A stretch of DNA of 64,000 bases from Episyrphus balteatus. Its lineage: Eukaryota; Arthropoda; Insecta; Diptera; Syrphidae. The notes below the pieces were generated by a model. The model was not told the origin of the DNA, ran no database searches, and saw nothing but the letters and a program-made list of their open reading frames with translations. The position numbers and the translations under genes were made by a program. The stretch lies in the NCBI RefSeq assembly GCF_945859705.1, contig NC_079135.1:31731679-31795678 (forward strand), read 5' to 3'. This document shows positions 1 through 10,173 of the stretch, piece after piece (within the stretch, counting starts at the first letter, position 1; every line of letters starts with the position of its first letter).

Positions 1-88
1 GCGCATTATACATATAAATCTACCCGATTATATTGTTTGTTTAATTAAGTATGAATATTCACTCGGAAAAATTTAAAACAAAAATTAA

Positions 89-114
89 AGAGAGAAAAAG
101 AGAGAGAGAGAGAC
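89..114. repeat. GA-rich microsatellite
   Basis: Short run of AG dinucleotides interrupted by AAAAG. Directly visible. No function inferred. Confidence 0.8.
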
Positions 115-885
115 ATAAATCAATTCTAACATTTAATTGAGACAACATTTATTTGTTTTGAGTATTACGTTTACTTGATGATTGCTTTGTTATGATTAAT
201 TTTTAATACAGCAAATACTGACTATGTAGGCAACATGATAATACAAATTTATTAATCTTAAGAGACAATAACAAATTATAATAAAAGGCAAAATCTTAGT
301 TTAAACGTCATTAGGACATAAATTAAGGAATCATTTTACAAGGTTGACAACAACAACAAGAAACTTTAAGGAAATATCTAACCTTAAGAAAAATAAAAAA
401 AAAACTATAAATATCAGACTTTTGTCCAAGTTTTCAGATTTAAGTTAACCCCGGGTTAAATCAACTTATTTTGTGGAGTAAGCTCTGGATCAAATGACTT
501 TGATTTTACTATGCAGTTTTTTTGCAACTTCCGCATCGATTTTCTGCTCTTAAATTTGCACTTTGCCATAATTAAGGTTAGGATTAACAAACTTTGAGTT
601 AATTTTACTGATCTAATATTGCCTGATAGGCACCTTTGAGAATCACTTTTTTGATAACCAGCAACGAAGTTTTAAGATATTCACGTAAAAAGTGAAAGGT
701 AACACTTGAAACACTCTTGTGTATCAATTGAAATTACATTTCAGACCGTCAAGATGGATAATAGCTTTTACTTCTAATGAAAAATGCATTCACAATAATC
801 CATTTTTAAGTCGGTCATATTTCTTGAGGTGTAGGAAAATTTTCTTTATGTCCACGTCTCAGTGATAGCATAAAATGATACATAT

Positions 886-1129
886 GTGCCAATGAAAGTG
901 GACTAAGTCACTTTTTGCATTGTTTAAGAAAAAACTTACTCAATAATTTTCTTATAACGATTTAACTGTGTTCCTTTTTTGAATTCACTGAAGGAGCAGT
1001 AAAGAAGTTTATTTACTGCAATTTCGCTTTCAAACAAACTTTACCCCTTAATAAATCATTATTTGTATGATAATAAAATTTTATTGTTTTTTTAGGAGTG
1101 ACTTAGTCCATTTTCGTAATTAAGGGCAG
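886..1129. mobile_element. MITE with GTGCCC...AAAGTGGACTAAGTCAC ends (copy 1)
   Basis: About 244 bp. The left end carries AAAGTGGACTAAGTCAC and the right end GTGACTTAGTCCA followed by TAAGGGCA, giving imperfect terminal inverted repeats. A second copy of nearly the same length lies at 13686-13930 inside the giant inverted repeat, and there the insertion boundaries can be read exactly. The interior shares the words CTTATAACGATTTAA and GCAATTTCGCTTTCAAA with copy 2. There is no coding capacity, so this is a non-autonomous DNA transposon. Superfamily is not certain. Confidence 0.8.
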
Positions 1130-1694
1130 ATGTAATTATATTTTTGGAAAAATTTTCGAATTGCATTTATATGCTGTTCAAGTCGTGTATTATCTAGTTG
1201 GGAAGTTAAAAAATGCAAGTGCAATAACCCTGCCGTGATGATACATGATATCATAAAAATGGCTGACACCAAGATAAATCTTTTTTCCCATGATACATTC
1301 TACATTCTAAACGCAATATGCACTCGAAAACTCATATTTTGAGTACATATTGCGGACAAATGAATCCATTTCAAGGAAGATCTACCAAGTGTTAACGTTT
1401 TATTTTGGTAACATAATAATTTATTAAATTATTAAACTTTTTGAACTTTCCAATAACTTCCAAATACGATCACTCAGACACTGCAAGACTTTTACAAACG
1501 CATCTCATAGTTATATATAATTCAAAGACTTTTCACAATACCAATCAATTTAGTGTATCAATCACAACATTCAAAATTTGGTCGGCATTGATTAATTTAA
1601 TATCGATAGCCAATTTCATATTGGGCACGTGAATTCACAAAAAGTAAAATACAGAATATACAATATATACTTTTTCTGAACATTTGGTGTTCAT

Positions 1695-1819
1695 TCGGCC
1701 TTATCACGAATTCAATTCTTTTTGGAAAATTACTACGATTCCCGAAAAAACAATCACGGAATCCATCCGTGATGGAAAAATTAATTTTCCGATACGAATG
1801 GAATTCGTCATAAGGCCGA
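1695..1819. mobile_element. Small palindromic MITE (family shared with 9071-9222)
   Basis: About 125 bp. The ends are TCGGCCTTATCACGAATTC and the near-reverse-complement GAATTCGTCATAAGGCCGA. The interior has a second inverted pair around ATCACGGAATCCATCCGTGAT. The words GATACGAATGGAATTCGT and CGGGAATCGTAG (complement strand) recur at 9071-9222 in the Pc intron, so these are two members of one family. No coding capacity. Confidence 0.7.
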
Positions 1820-3171
1820 TGTTTTTTTATGTTAAAAAAAATGCCTCTGTGAAATTTTTGGCATTACAATCTACTGCATCTAGGCTTTATAAAAACACTT
1901 TTAGATTATGAGAATTTAAATTTAATTAATAACATAAAATTAGTCTGGCTTAACAGAGAAGCTAGTTAATTCTCTTATTGTGACGAAAGATTGGGTAAAA
2001 AGAATTTACTTTTTAGTTCAACAAATATACGTCCTATGACCAAGATCAAACGCCTTTGCAATTTTAGAACTACATGACAAAAAAAAAAGTACGCTTGCAA
2101 GTTATCTTCCAAGTGGCTGATGAATGTATAAATTATTTGCTTTACAAAATTTTATATAAAAAGGATGATGACTTTATTTTCGTAATATTTTTCAAACGAA
2201 GAGAAACTTTAGGCTTCCTTCAACCAGAAGTTTCATCGAAAGTATAGATAGTGGTGATTCTTTTGAATTAAAAAAAAAGCTTTCCAATTAAAATATGATT
2301 TTATGTTATTAAAAAGAAGTCAAATATTTTGTCAAAAATTTGTCGACTTAATTCTGAAACAAACTAAATTGATCTGCATTTATTGAGGGTGGTCTTACGA
2401 TAATGGTAACCTTAACCCAAATTACGTAAAATGAAAACTAAAAGCCAAAGTCGTTTCAACTATTGGTCTCTCACTATCTCTCTATATTGATATGATGGAG
2501 GCAACTATCGTCCAAACTATAATATATTGTAGTTTTGATTTTACTAATTTAGGTTCCCCTAATTCAATTAGAAAGTAAATAAGTTATTAAGTAAGGATTA
2601 AGCCCCTAAACTTTACAGACTTTTTAGCGGCCGGTAAACTATCGGCCGTCATTAAGTTTGTAAAGTGCAGGCCTTTATAAACTTAACTTTCAGCTTTTTG
2701 CTTAAGTAATGAAAATTTAAAAAAAAAAATTTCCTTCGTAAGTGTGTCTTCATGAACATTTTTACACAAAGAAACAATCTAAATTAAACAAAAAACACAA
2801 CAAAGGTCTACCTTGTTGTTTTAAATTCCTTAATTCAGTGATCTTAAAATGACATAATTTAATTGATTTTCTTATATAAGTTGGATTTCTATTCTCTCTA
2901 AAATCCTATATTCCGAGTGATTTTCATTAAATTCTGTGATAAATGCTTAACTAAATGATCAACGAAATATTATTGAGGGAGGGATGTAATAACTATTTAC
3001 AGTATTTTTTTTAAACAAATTATGTTTGATTTTTTTCTCTCTCGCAATTAATAACTTAAAATAAATTAAGGCAAATGGGATTTTAAAAGCCATTTGCTTT
3101 TAGAGTACTGTTGTTGTTATTTATATTTTAAATAAATTTTGGAAAGTCCTGCTTCAATATACTCATCTTCA

Positions 3172-3336
3172 CAGAGCAGCAGCTGCTGCTACTGTTGTCG
3201 CCACCGCCACCGTTTTTGCTGTCATCGTCGTTGTTGTTGTGTGATGATTATGATGATGGCGGTGATGGTGGTGGTGATGATGATTATGGTTGGGATTGTG
3301 GTGATGACCCTCCTTGTGGCGGTTTTTGGCCCGCTT
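3172..3336 (-). other. In-frame His-rich ORF directly after the Pc stop (possible readthrough extension)
   Basis: Reading the minus strand onward from the Pc TGA (3337-3339) without changing frame gives 55 sense codons before the next TGA (3169-3171). The predicted extension starts KRAKNRHKEG, continues as a histidine-rich tract with 17 His (longest run seven), then five Thr, a short linker, five Ala and Leu. Drosophila Pc has a histidine-rich tract inside its main frame; the main frame here has none. Readthrough is well documented in Drosophila, but here the stop context is TGA followed by A, which is not the most permissive. The alternative is a 3' UTR that still holds low-complexity CAT/CAC repeats by chance or by past truncation. 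The frame continuity is seen; translation is inference. Confidence 0.4.
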
Positions 3337-4326
3337 TCAGTTGGCCACATCGCCGCTGGCCTTGAGATCCCGCTCACGGAAGAAGCCTCTTTCGGTTTTA
3401 CATTCACGAATTGTAACTGTTTCCAAATTCACTGTCACATCGGTGATGACAACTTTGTCAGAGATTTTACACTTGCCTGGCAGCCAGAAGCGTGGGGCTG
3501 CAACTTTGGGCGATAGTGGCGGTGACTGTGACCGTGATATTTTGACATGATTATTGCTATTATGCTGATAATGAAGATCTTTGGGTTTTGATTCATTGTC
3601 ATCCCTAAGTTGTGGTGGAGCCGCTGCTACTGGTGGTTGCTGCTGGACTACAAGTGGTGGCTGTAGTTGTTGCTGATTGGCATACTGCTGCGGTTTATCT
3701 GATGGAATGTCCTGTTCGGGGCGTGATGCTGGTGTTTCTGGTGAAAGTGGTGCTGATTCGGCTTTAAGCGGTGTCGAAATAGGAGCAGCCGAGTCTAAGC
3801 AATAATTTTTAGCGGGTGGTGGCCCATCGGGGGATGTTTTGATTGTGACACCAATTTTGCCAGATTCTTTGAGTACTTCGGCTTTACGTTTGGTACCAAT
3901 TATGGGCTCTTTTCTGCTGCTCAAAGGTTGATCTTCGCTGCTGCTGGAATTTGTGTCATTCTCAGGAATGAATGGTGATGCTCGTTGCTGACTTGGTGAC
4001 TCAGATCGTCTCAAATTTGCGGCCACATTTAAGTTAACACCCTTTTCTGAGGATGCTTTCAATTCTTTGCGTTTTTCTTTATCCAAAGATGTTGTTTGGG
4101 TGTCATTGTCATCACCGATAGTATCGTCATCGTCTTCTGATTCAATATTATTACGATCGGGCTCTTTTTCCTTCTTCTTTGCTCCACGTTTCGAAGGAGT
4201 ACTAGAGGATTTATTGCTTTGTTCGTAAATTTCGATCAAACGACGATCGAGAATGTTTACTTCAGGCTCCCAAGTGTTGTAGCGTTGATTCCAACCTTTC
4301 CATTTCACACGATATTCAACAACGCC
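3337..4326 (-). CDS. Pc: Polycomb, last coding exon (rest of chromodomain to Pc box)
   Basis: This exon encodes 329 residues. Polycomb is the H3K27me3-reading subunit of PRC1 and silences Hox and other developmental genes in the nucleus. The exon opens with [19 protein letters not shown], the core of the chromodomain. With exon 1 the aromatic cage is complete (Y9, W30, W33 of the assembled 350-residue protein). Next come a basic stretch (KRGAKKKEK), an acidic and Ser-rich stretch ([12 protein letters not shown] is nearly the fly sequence [26 protein letters not shown], split here by a short insert), a Gln/Pro-rich linker, and the C-terminal Pc box ([19 protein letters not shown], then [20 protein letters not shown]) that binds RING1/Sce. 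The start of the exon is fixed by the acceptor TTTTGCAG just before GGC GTT GTT. The internal His tract of Drosophila Pc is missing. Length (350 aa) compares with about 390 in Drosophila melanogaster. Confidence 0.97.
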   Translation of the reverse strand, partial: [329 protein letters not shown]

Positions 4327-4971
4327 CTGCAAAATTTAAAAAATGAGCTTTTATAATTGGAAAAAAATACTAACGATTTTTGTTTTGAAATTATATATTA
4401 CGTAGTCAGTACGATCACGAGTTATTATATTTTGGTTTTTGTAGTTTTATTATGCCTACCAGTTTTTTGTTCACATATATGAATTTACTTTTGCCTTGTT
4501 TTAGCCATGACAATTTTAGCAACACACTTGTTTTTATCATTTTAAAGAAAGCTATTTCTTAAAATTGAATTTATTTACAAGGTATCACAAAAATAATGAC
4601 TCAAAAACTCAAATGAAATAATGCTAAAAGACCAACCTACTGAGTTATACGTGCTCACTAAAAAATTAGTAAACCTCATTTTCCGAACGGAAAAATAGGT
4701 AGACGGGTAAATTGAGTTAGGGAGATTTTTCTTGGTTAACTTCCCCTCAACTTTCCAATAAAATGTATAAGACTATTTTTTGTAAGCTAACCAAATTTTT
4801 ATGTTTTTAGCACTTTTATAACTGCACACTACCAAAAAACAAACGTCAAAACAATAACAAAAAAAAAAGAAAGAGAAAGAAAACTGAGAAATTTAATCCA
4901 AAAAATTTTCGTCTCAGAAAAAACAGTGAGCGCTTTTCTGTCTTACTTAAAAAAAATCTCTGAGCGCTCAG

Positions 4972-5754
4972 AGATCTCATATTGGCCAATTTTTCCTAAC
5001 AAAATTTCACCAGCCATGTAAACACCCAATTTTATCGGTCAAAAGTGTCAGACAAAAAATTGGCAGCCAATCTTTTGACAATTTTCTATCAAAAAATTGG
5101 CCGACTTCTTGCGATCGTATGAACTCGTCTAAAAACACAATTTTTCATAATTTCAAATAATTGGATGATTGTTGACTAATTGGTCATTGGATGATGTTCT
5201 TATTAAAAACATTGTCCAATTTTCTGTTGGATAATAAATTTTTATTTGTTATTGAGAAAACTTAAAAAGGAATTTTGTTTTTTTTTTTTTTTTAATTACT
5301 TGAAAACGACATAACATTTTCGTATCCGGTTTTCTGTTTTTGACTAAAAACTAATGACAGAATTAAAAACAATGCAACGTAAATACTAAATTATATAACA
5401 TTTTTAAGAAATTAGTTTGAATTTTTTTTGAAAATTTTATAAAAATTGAATGTGTAATTCTTAATAATTTTTTTTTCAAGCTAAGCGTATCAATCCAACT
5501 TCTAAAAAAGGTTCATATTCTCCGTCATCTGTCGAGAAATTTGCCTTAAAATAAATACCAATTTTTTGCTCTCTAAAGTCTTCCAACCATGTAAACAGAC
5601 TATTTTCAATTGAATGACAAAAAATTGGCGGTAGATGTCAATGATTTGTTTAACCGTATAAACAGACAATTTTCACTTGATAGAAAATTGACAATTGGCA
5701 GCGAATTGTTTGCTATTGGAAGACTTTTTACAGTTTGGCCAATATGGGAAGATC
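4972..5754. mobile_element. MITE with AGATCT..CATATTGGCCAA ends
   Basis: The left end AGATCTCATATTGGCCAA and the right end TTGGCCAATATGGGAAGATCT are inverted copies of each other about 783 bp apart. The inner flanks are also related (AACCATGTAAACAGAC and CCATGTAAACACCC; repeated AAAAAATTGGC words), so the element is internally repetitive. No coding frame. Non-autonomous DNA transposon; family not recognised. Confidence 0.65.
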
Positions 5755-6224
5755 TTGCAAACGTGTATAATTAGCTTAAGCTAGGCTAAACACCAATTCA
5801 CTTTCTGAATATAAGCACTTAAGCAGAACTTAAGATATAAGCTGTTTAATAGTCTGTTTTCAATAGAGTCCAAATGAGATAATTACGCAAATTATATTAT
5901 CTCATTTCGAATGTCCCATCGACAAGATTGAATTATTCAGGCTTTGAGGAGATGACAAAACAGCAGTCTTATACATATTCAGAATGTGAATTTGTGTTAA
6001 TTTAGCCTACTCACGTTATTCAACCCCCCGAAAACCATAACAGGCCCTGATTTAAAGCTGCTAGACTTTTAAATTCGTTAAACGCATAAGGCTTTAAAAC
6101 TGCATACTCAAGTTTTGGTTATACTTACACTCTAAAACCAAAGACACAAAATTTCGAAAAAATCATTTTAATAAAAAAAAAGTTTTGGTTGGACCAACCT
6201 AACCATTAAAGGGTATGGAAAATA

Positions 6225-6316
6225 GTTGTTTACCGATTTTTCATTTCATACAAATCGGTTCAGCCGTTTCGGAGGAGTTTCATAAGAAACACTTCGGCAC
6301 AAGAATTTTATGTAGG
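6225..6316 (+). mobile_element. RTE-like LINE 3' fragment, left part
   Basis: Contains ACAAATCGGTTCAGCCGTTT, CGGAGGAGTTTCATAAG and CACAAGAATTTTATGTAG, wording typical of the 3' tails of RTE-type LINEs in insects. It is cut by the foldback element at 6317. The remainder, ending in CCGCCGGGTCAGCTAGT, continues at 7924-8035. Recognition is from general knowledge of these tails, not from a search. Confidence 0.5.
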
Positions 6317-6318
6317 TA

Positions 6319-7921
6319 CACTGCCGCTCATCTGAATAGGTTCACATTTTAGTTCATCTTACTTTTAGCCTGTATTTAATGCAATGGCACATCTTTTTTA
6401 TATATGTAACGAGAGAACATCTTTATGCGCTTAGTTTAGGAGAAAAAAAATTGTCTTGGGGCCTACCGTTCTTCTCACACGGTAGCTAGACCAAATCTAG
6501 TCAAAAAATCAAGCATATTTTTTGGCTCATCTGAATAGGTTCAAAAGCAGAAAATGTTAATAAATGATGAGTTGCATGGGTCTGTTTGACTCAAAATTGT
6601 GTCTGTAAATAAATCTGATTGTGTATAACCTGTAAGGAAAAAAACGGGTCGTGAAAAAAATCTTTAGGCGCGGAAAAAATGGGGAAAATAAAAGAAGTCT
6701 TTGAATCAGCCCGAAACCAACGATGCATTGGGACAAAAACAAACGCAAGTTAAAATTTAGTAAGCAGTTATTTGCGCAATATCCAAGGGTATAGAAACAA
6801 CATTAAAAGTCGATGCAACGTAGTCACAACATGGCCCGATAGATGTGCAATGATCACAACAGCATGACTTTGCGCTAAAAATTAAGCCGAAAACCGGTAT
6901 AAAATGCAGTTTAACGACGGCAAAACGGGTTTTCAGAAGTGGGAAACATTTAAGAAGAACAATACTTCGCAAAAATTACCACTTTACAAACCACGAAAAG
7001 AAACTCGCCTACAATAAAAAAAAAAAAAAATATGTCGTCAAAGTCGAATTTGCAACCGGTGATTTTTCAAAAAAAAAAAATGAATTTAGTGGGCGCTGAG
7101 GGGTAAATTCCTATTTGTATGACCTTCGTAGAGAGAAGCATTATTTTAATGTGTTTAGATAACTGTGAAGGCAGTGTCATTAAGTGCAAAGCTATTTGTA
7201 ACACAGTTTTTTTTTTACTATTGTCGGCGAGTTTCTTTCCGTGGTTTATAAAGTGGTAATTTTTGCGAAGATTTGTTCTTCTCAAATGTTTACCACTTCT
7301 AACAACCCGTTTTGTTGTCGTTAAACTGCATTTTATACCGGTTTTCAGCTTAGTTTTTAGACCGAAGTCATGCTGTTGTGATCGTTGCACATCTATCGGC
7401 CCATGTTGTGACTGAGTTGCATCGACTTTTAATATTGTTTCTATACCCTTGGATATTGCGCAAATAACTGCTTACTAAATTTTAACTTGCGTTTGTTTTT
7501 GTCCCAATGCATCGTTGGTTTCGGGCTGATTCAAAGACTTCTTTTATTTTCCCCATTTTTTCCGCGCCTAAAGATTTTTTCACGACCCGTTTTCATCCTT
7601 ACAGGTTATACACAATCAGATTTATTTACAGACACAATTTTGAGTCAAACAGACCCATGCAACTCATCATTTATTAACATTTTTTGCTTTTGAACCTATT
7701 CAGATGAGCCAAAAAATATGCTTGATTTTTTGACTAGATTTGGTCTAGCTACCGTGTGAGAAGAACGGTAGGCCCCAAGACAATTTTTTTTCTCCTAAAC
7801 TAAGCGCATAAAGATGTTCTCTCGTTACATATATAAAAAAGATGTGCCATTGCATTAAATACCAAGACAGGCTAAAAGTAAGATGAACTAAAATGTGAAC
7901 CTATTCAGATGAGCGGCAGTG
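6319..7921. mobile_element. 1.6-kb foldback element with Tc1-like TA flanks
   Basis: The element is bounded by TA on both sides (6317-6318 and 7922-7923) and starts CACTGCCGCTCATCTGAATA. The last bases are the exact inverse. The inverted arms run about 690 bp each (6319 to about 7013, and about 7222 to 7921), with many small differences, around a loop of about 210 bp. The TA duplication and a CACTG-type end suggest the Tc1/mariner superfamily. The arms contain mirrored open frames at 6557-6748 (minus) and 7487-7693 (plus) that read the same peptide, an effect of the palindrome. No intact transposase was found, so it is non-autonomous. Confidence 0.8.
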
Positions 7922-7923
7922 TA

Positions 7924-8035
7924 TTAGAATTGTTGAGAAACGATTTGTGTTTTTATTGGAAAAGGTTCAAACACTAAAGAATCTAAAATTGGAAAGAAAT
8001 ACTAGAAAAGGTGGAACGAAGTCCGCCGGGTCAGC
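7924..8035 (+). mobile_element. RTE-like LINE 3' fragment, right part
   Basis: Ends in GTCCGCCGGGTCAGCTAGT, a typical terminal phrase of RTE-like LINEs in arthropods, preceded by a purine-rich stretch. It continues the fragment cut at 6317, which shows that the foldback element jumped into an already resident LINE tail. Confidence 0.5.
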
Positions 8036-8807
8036 TAGTCTCTTATAATATATATCTTCGGCATAAAGCCAAAACCACGAATCTGCAAAATTGTGGTTTT
8101 GAGAAAAACGGCTTCAAAGTGCTGAAAACTCATGCAATCTTATGGAAACTTGTGCAACGGAAATTGATAATTTATGCTTTTAGGCAACAGATGGAAGATT
8201 GGGAACGACGCAGTTAATAGAGTGACCGATAATAAGAAAAATTATGCATTAAAGTGGAAATGTCCAAGAATGCAGATTCGCGGTTTTGGCATTATGCCGA
8301 CGATATTATACATACATAATGTACCTACAAAATCTCGCATATCATCAATATTTCGATTTCAAGACTAAACTTACTATAAATTTGTGTAATTATCTCATTT
8401 GGGCTTTGGTGAAAACAGGCTATAAGTTTAAACTTTAAAAGTTTTTGTTTACATACATTTCGCTTATTCAACCCAAATAAACTTAGCTTTAATGGGTCCC
8501 ATTTTTGATTGTTCAATGTTTTGTCCAATCAGTAGGTGCTTTGAAAATATTGAATCATTTTAACTGCAGGAATTGACTGACATTCTTATTATCACCTTCA
8601 ATGCTTTCCTAAAAGGGAGATTATAAGTCAATTGCGTATAAGCCTAATTCTTAATTTTTGGCTCTGCATATTTTTATAGTTTTGATGAGTTTATCTATTG
8701 CTCAAAAACTGAACCAAAAGATAACTTGAATTTAGTTTATTTAAAGGACTAGTTAAGTCTGACAAATTTATCTTGAGAGAAATTTTTAATAGATTTTTAT
8801 TTTAACC

Positions 8808-8963
8808 CTTTGTATGCACACCACTTTTTTGCGAATTTGGTTTATACTTTTTTTAATGTTATGTCGCTAGAACTTTTTCCGGTCTCACTATTTTTTGGAG
8901 AATCATATATGAAATTGATGTAGAATTTTCCGAGAAATTCGAATATTCACAATTCCAAAAAAA
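8808..8963 (+). repeat. Old interspersed repeat (partner at 47247-47420)
   Basis: The words TTTTTTGCGAATTTGGT, TGTCGCTAGAACTTTTT, TCTCACTATTTT and GAATCATATA appear here in order. The same order occurs on the opposite strand at 47247-47420. Two diverged copies of an unnamed repeat about 160 bp long. Confidence 0.7.
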
Positions 8964-9070
8964 TGTGTTTTCATCCTTTTTTAGGACCAATTTTTATCCT
9001 GCCAAATTCGCACCCGTGTGCCGAATTTGTTAACAAATTTGTTAACGAATTGGGTTAACAAATTTTTAAG

Positions 9071-9222
9071 AATTCCATTCGTAAATTTCCGATACGAAAC
9101 AATCACGGAATCCGTTCGTAATTGAAAATTTCATACAAATCGTCACTACGACCGGATTTTGTGATTGTTTTTCCGGGAATCGTAGAAAATTTCCGATACG
9201 AATGGAATTCGTGACTAAGGCC
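9071..9222. mobile_element. Small MITE, second copy of the 1695-1819 family
   Basis: The left end ATTCCATTCGTAAATTTCCG and the right end CGAATGGAATTCGTGACTAA are partly inverted. The interior TGATTGTTTTTCCGGGAATC matches the complement of the copy at 1695-1819. No coding capacity. Confidence 0.6.
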
Positions 9223-10110
9223 CAATGGCTCTATAAAGTGCGTTATTTTTTGTAGAAAAAAAAAATAAAACAGAAACAATAAATAAAAATGACTAATATA
9301 AAAGATGGAAACGCGATTTCAGGCTAAAGGGTAATTTTAATTCCATGAAATCCAAAACGGAATATCAAAAACTATTTTGACCTATAAAACAAGTTAATTA
9401 CTTTAAAATCCCACTTCTCAAAAATAACATTTTGTCAGTCAAACGAATTTTTTAACACTCTCAAACCAGATACACATACGGGTTTATTGCGTTTTATTCT
9501 TTTTTAGAATTCAGAGCAAAATACAAATAATATCCTGTTGACATTTTCAACACCCACTTCAGTTTAAAGAGGAAGAGGCGGTAGAGAATATACACACAAT
9601 ATACCAAACCAACCAATTCAATCGGGTAACCTTCAATTAAAGTCTCTACACACTCACAACCCACAAGGAGATAAGTTTCGAAGAGGAGAACTCCTCTATC
9701 GAATCAAATGACCTTTTGCAAAAACCAAAAAAGTATATTAAAATACAAGAACACATAAATGGAACCTCAACAAATTGACAAAGCGAATAACAAATTGTAT
9801 ATAAACCAAATTAATGGAAGAGGAAGAGCAAAAGGAAGAAAGGTGGTTCAATCTAAATGAGCGCGCAAATCCACATCGTCATCATCGTCGTCATCAGCCA
9901 AGTGGAAAATTTAATCATAAAATCATCCCAATTCGAGCGCAACATTCATTTTGTTCGCCTTCGCGCGACGGAAGGTCATGTAAACAAAAATGGCGTATTT
10001 AAAATCCTTGCAAATCTATCAACCAGAAGCAAAAAGAATAAAAACGTAATTTACTAGATTTTTACAAAAAAATTTAATGAAATTTTAGTTTTTTAATAAA
10101 TTTTCATTAC

Positions 10111-10173
10111 CTTTCTAACACGTTTCTGGATTATTCTCTCCGCTGCGTACACCCGATCGTCGGAGCTGCCCAT
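10111..10173 (-). CDS. Pc: Polycomb, first coding exon
   Basis: Twenty-one codons, beginning MGSSDDRVYAAERIIQKRVRK (one residue longer than quoted fragments elsewhere because it is the whole exon; key residues are Y9 and E12). Drosophila Pc reads VYAAEKIIQKRVKK here. The exon holds the first beta-strand of the chromodomain, with cage residue Y9. The start ATG (10171-10173) has AAAC before it and a TAA stop in frame six codons upstream, which fixes it. The donor is AAG|GTAATG, phase 0, and joins exactly to GGC in the next exon. The N-terminus is 17 residues shorter than in Drosophila melanogaster and closer in length to vertebrate CBX proteins. The exon is too short to be found by length-based ORF calling. 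Confidence 0.93.

Larger units (their letters stand above)
1..3168. other. AT-rich flank downstream of Pc
   Basis: No convincing coding sequence is visible. The short open frames here (63 and 75 codons near 1441 and 1684) have no recognisable motifs, and the second lies inside an inverted-repeat element. The segment contains a GA microsatellite, two MITE-like elements listed separately, and small hairpins near 1310-1360 and 2590-2680 (the latter with a GGCCGGTAAACTATCGGCC core). The 3' UTR of Pc must start at the right edge of this stretch and run leftwards, but I could not fix a polyadenylation site. Confidence 0.6.
5831..8434. repeat. Outer inverted-repeat pair enclosing the Pc-intron foldback element
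   Basis: About 55-60 bp at 5831-5892 (CCAAATGAGATAATTACGCA within it) reappears inverted at 8378-8434 (TGTGTAATTATCTCATTTGG, then GAAAACAGGCTATAAG). The two arms bracket both the LINE tail and the foldback element. They may be the ends of a larger element or two separate MITE ends. The pairing is visible; the interpretation is uncertain. Confidence 0.55.
4327..10110 (-). other. Pc: Pc intron 1
   Basis: The intron is 5784 bp in phase 0. Its donor on the minus strand is AGAAAG|GTAATG at 10110 and its acceptor TTTTGCAG|GGC at 4327. It interrupts the chromodomain after VRK, the same place as in Drosophila Pc. The intron is mostly transposon-derived: a MITE at 4972-5754, a 1.6-kb foldback element at 6319-7921 nested in a LINE tail, an old repeat at 8808-8963 and a small MITE at 9071-9222. 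The part nearest exon 1 (about 9800-10000) is less AT-rich and holds a GCCATTTTT word (minus strand, near 9990), which matches the PHO core. I see no other exon in it. Confidence 0.9.

Noticed and set aside
3139..3550. Plus-strand frames of 125 and 78 codons over the Pc 3' end
   Set aside because: Shadows of the Pc exon and of its His-rich downstream sequence on the other strand.
6557..7693. Mirrored 63- and 68-codon frames starting MRLFLSQCIVGF as a transposase
   Set aside because: Same peptide read from both arms of the foldback element; no catalytic or DNA-binding motif recognisable.
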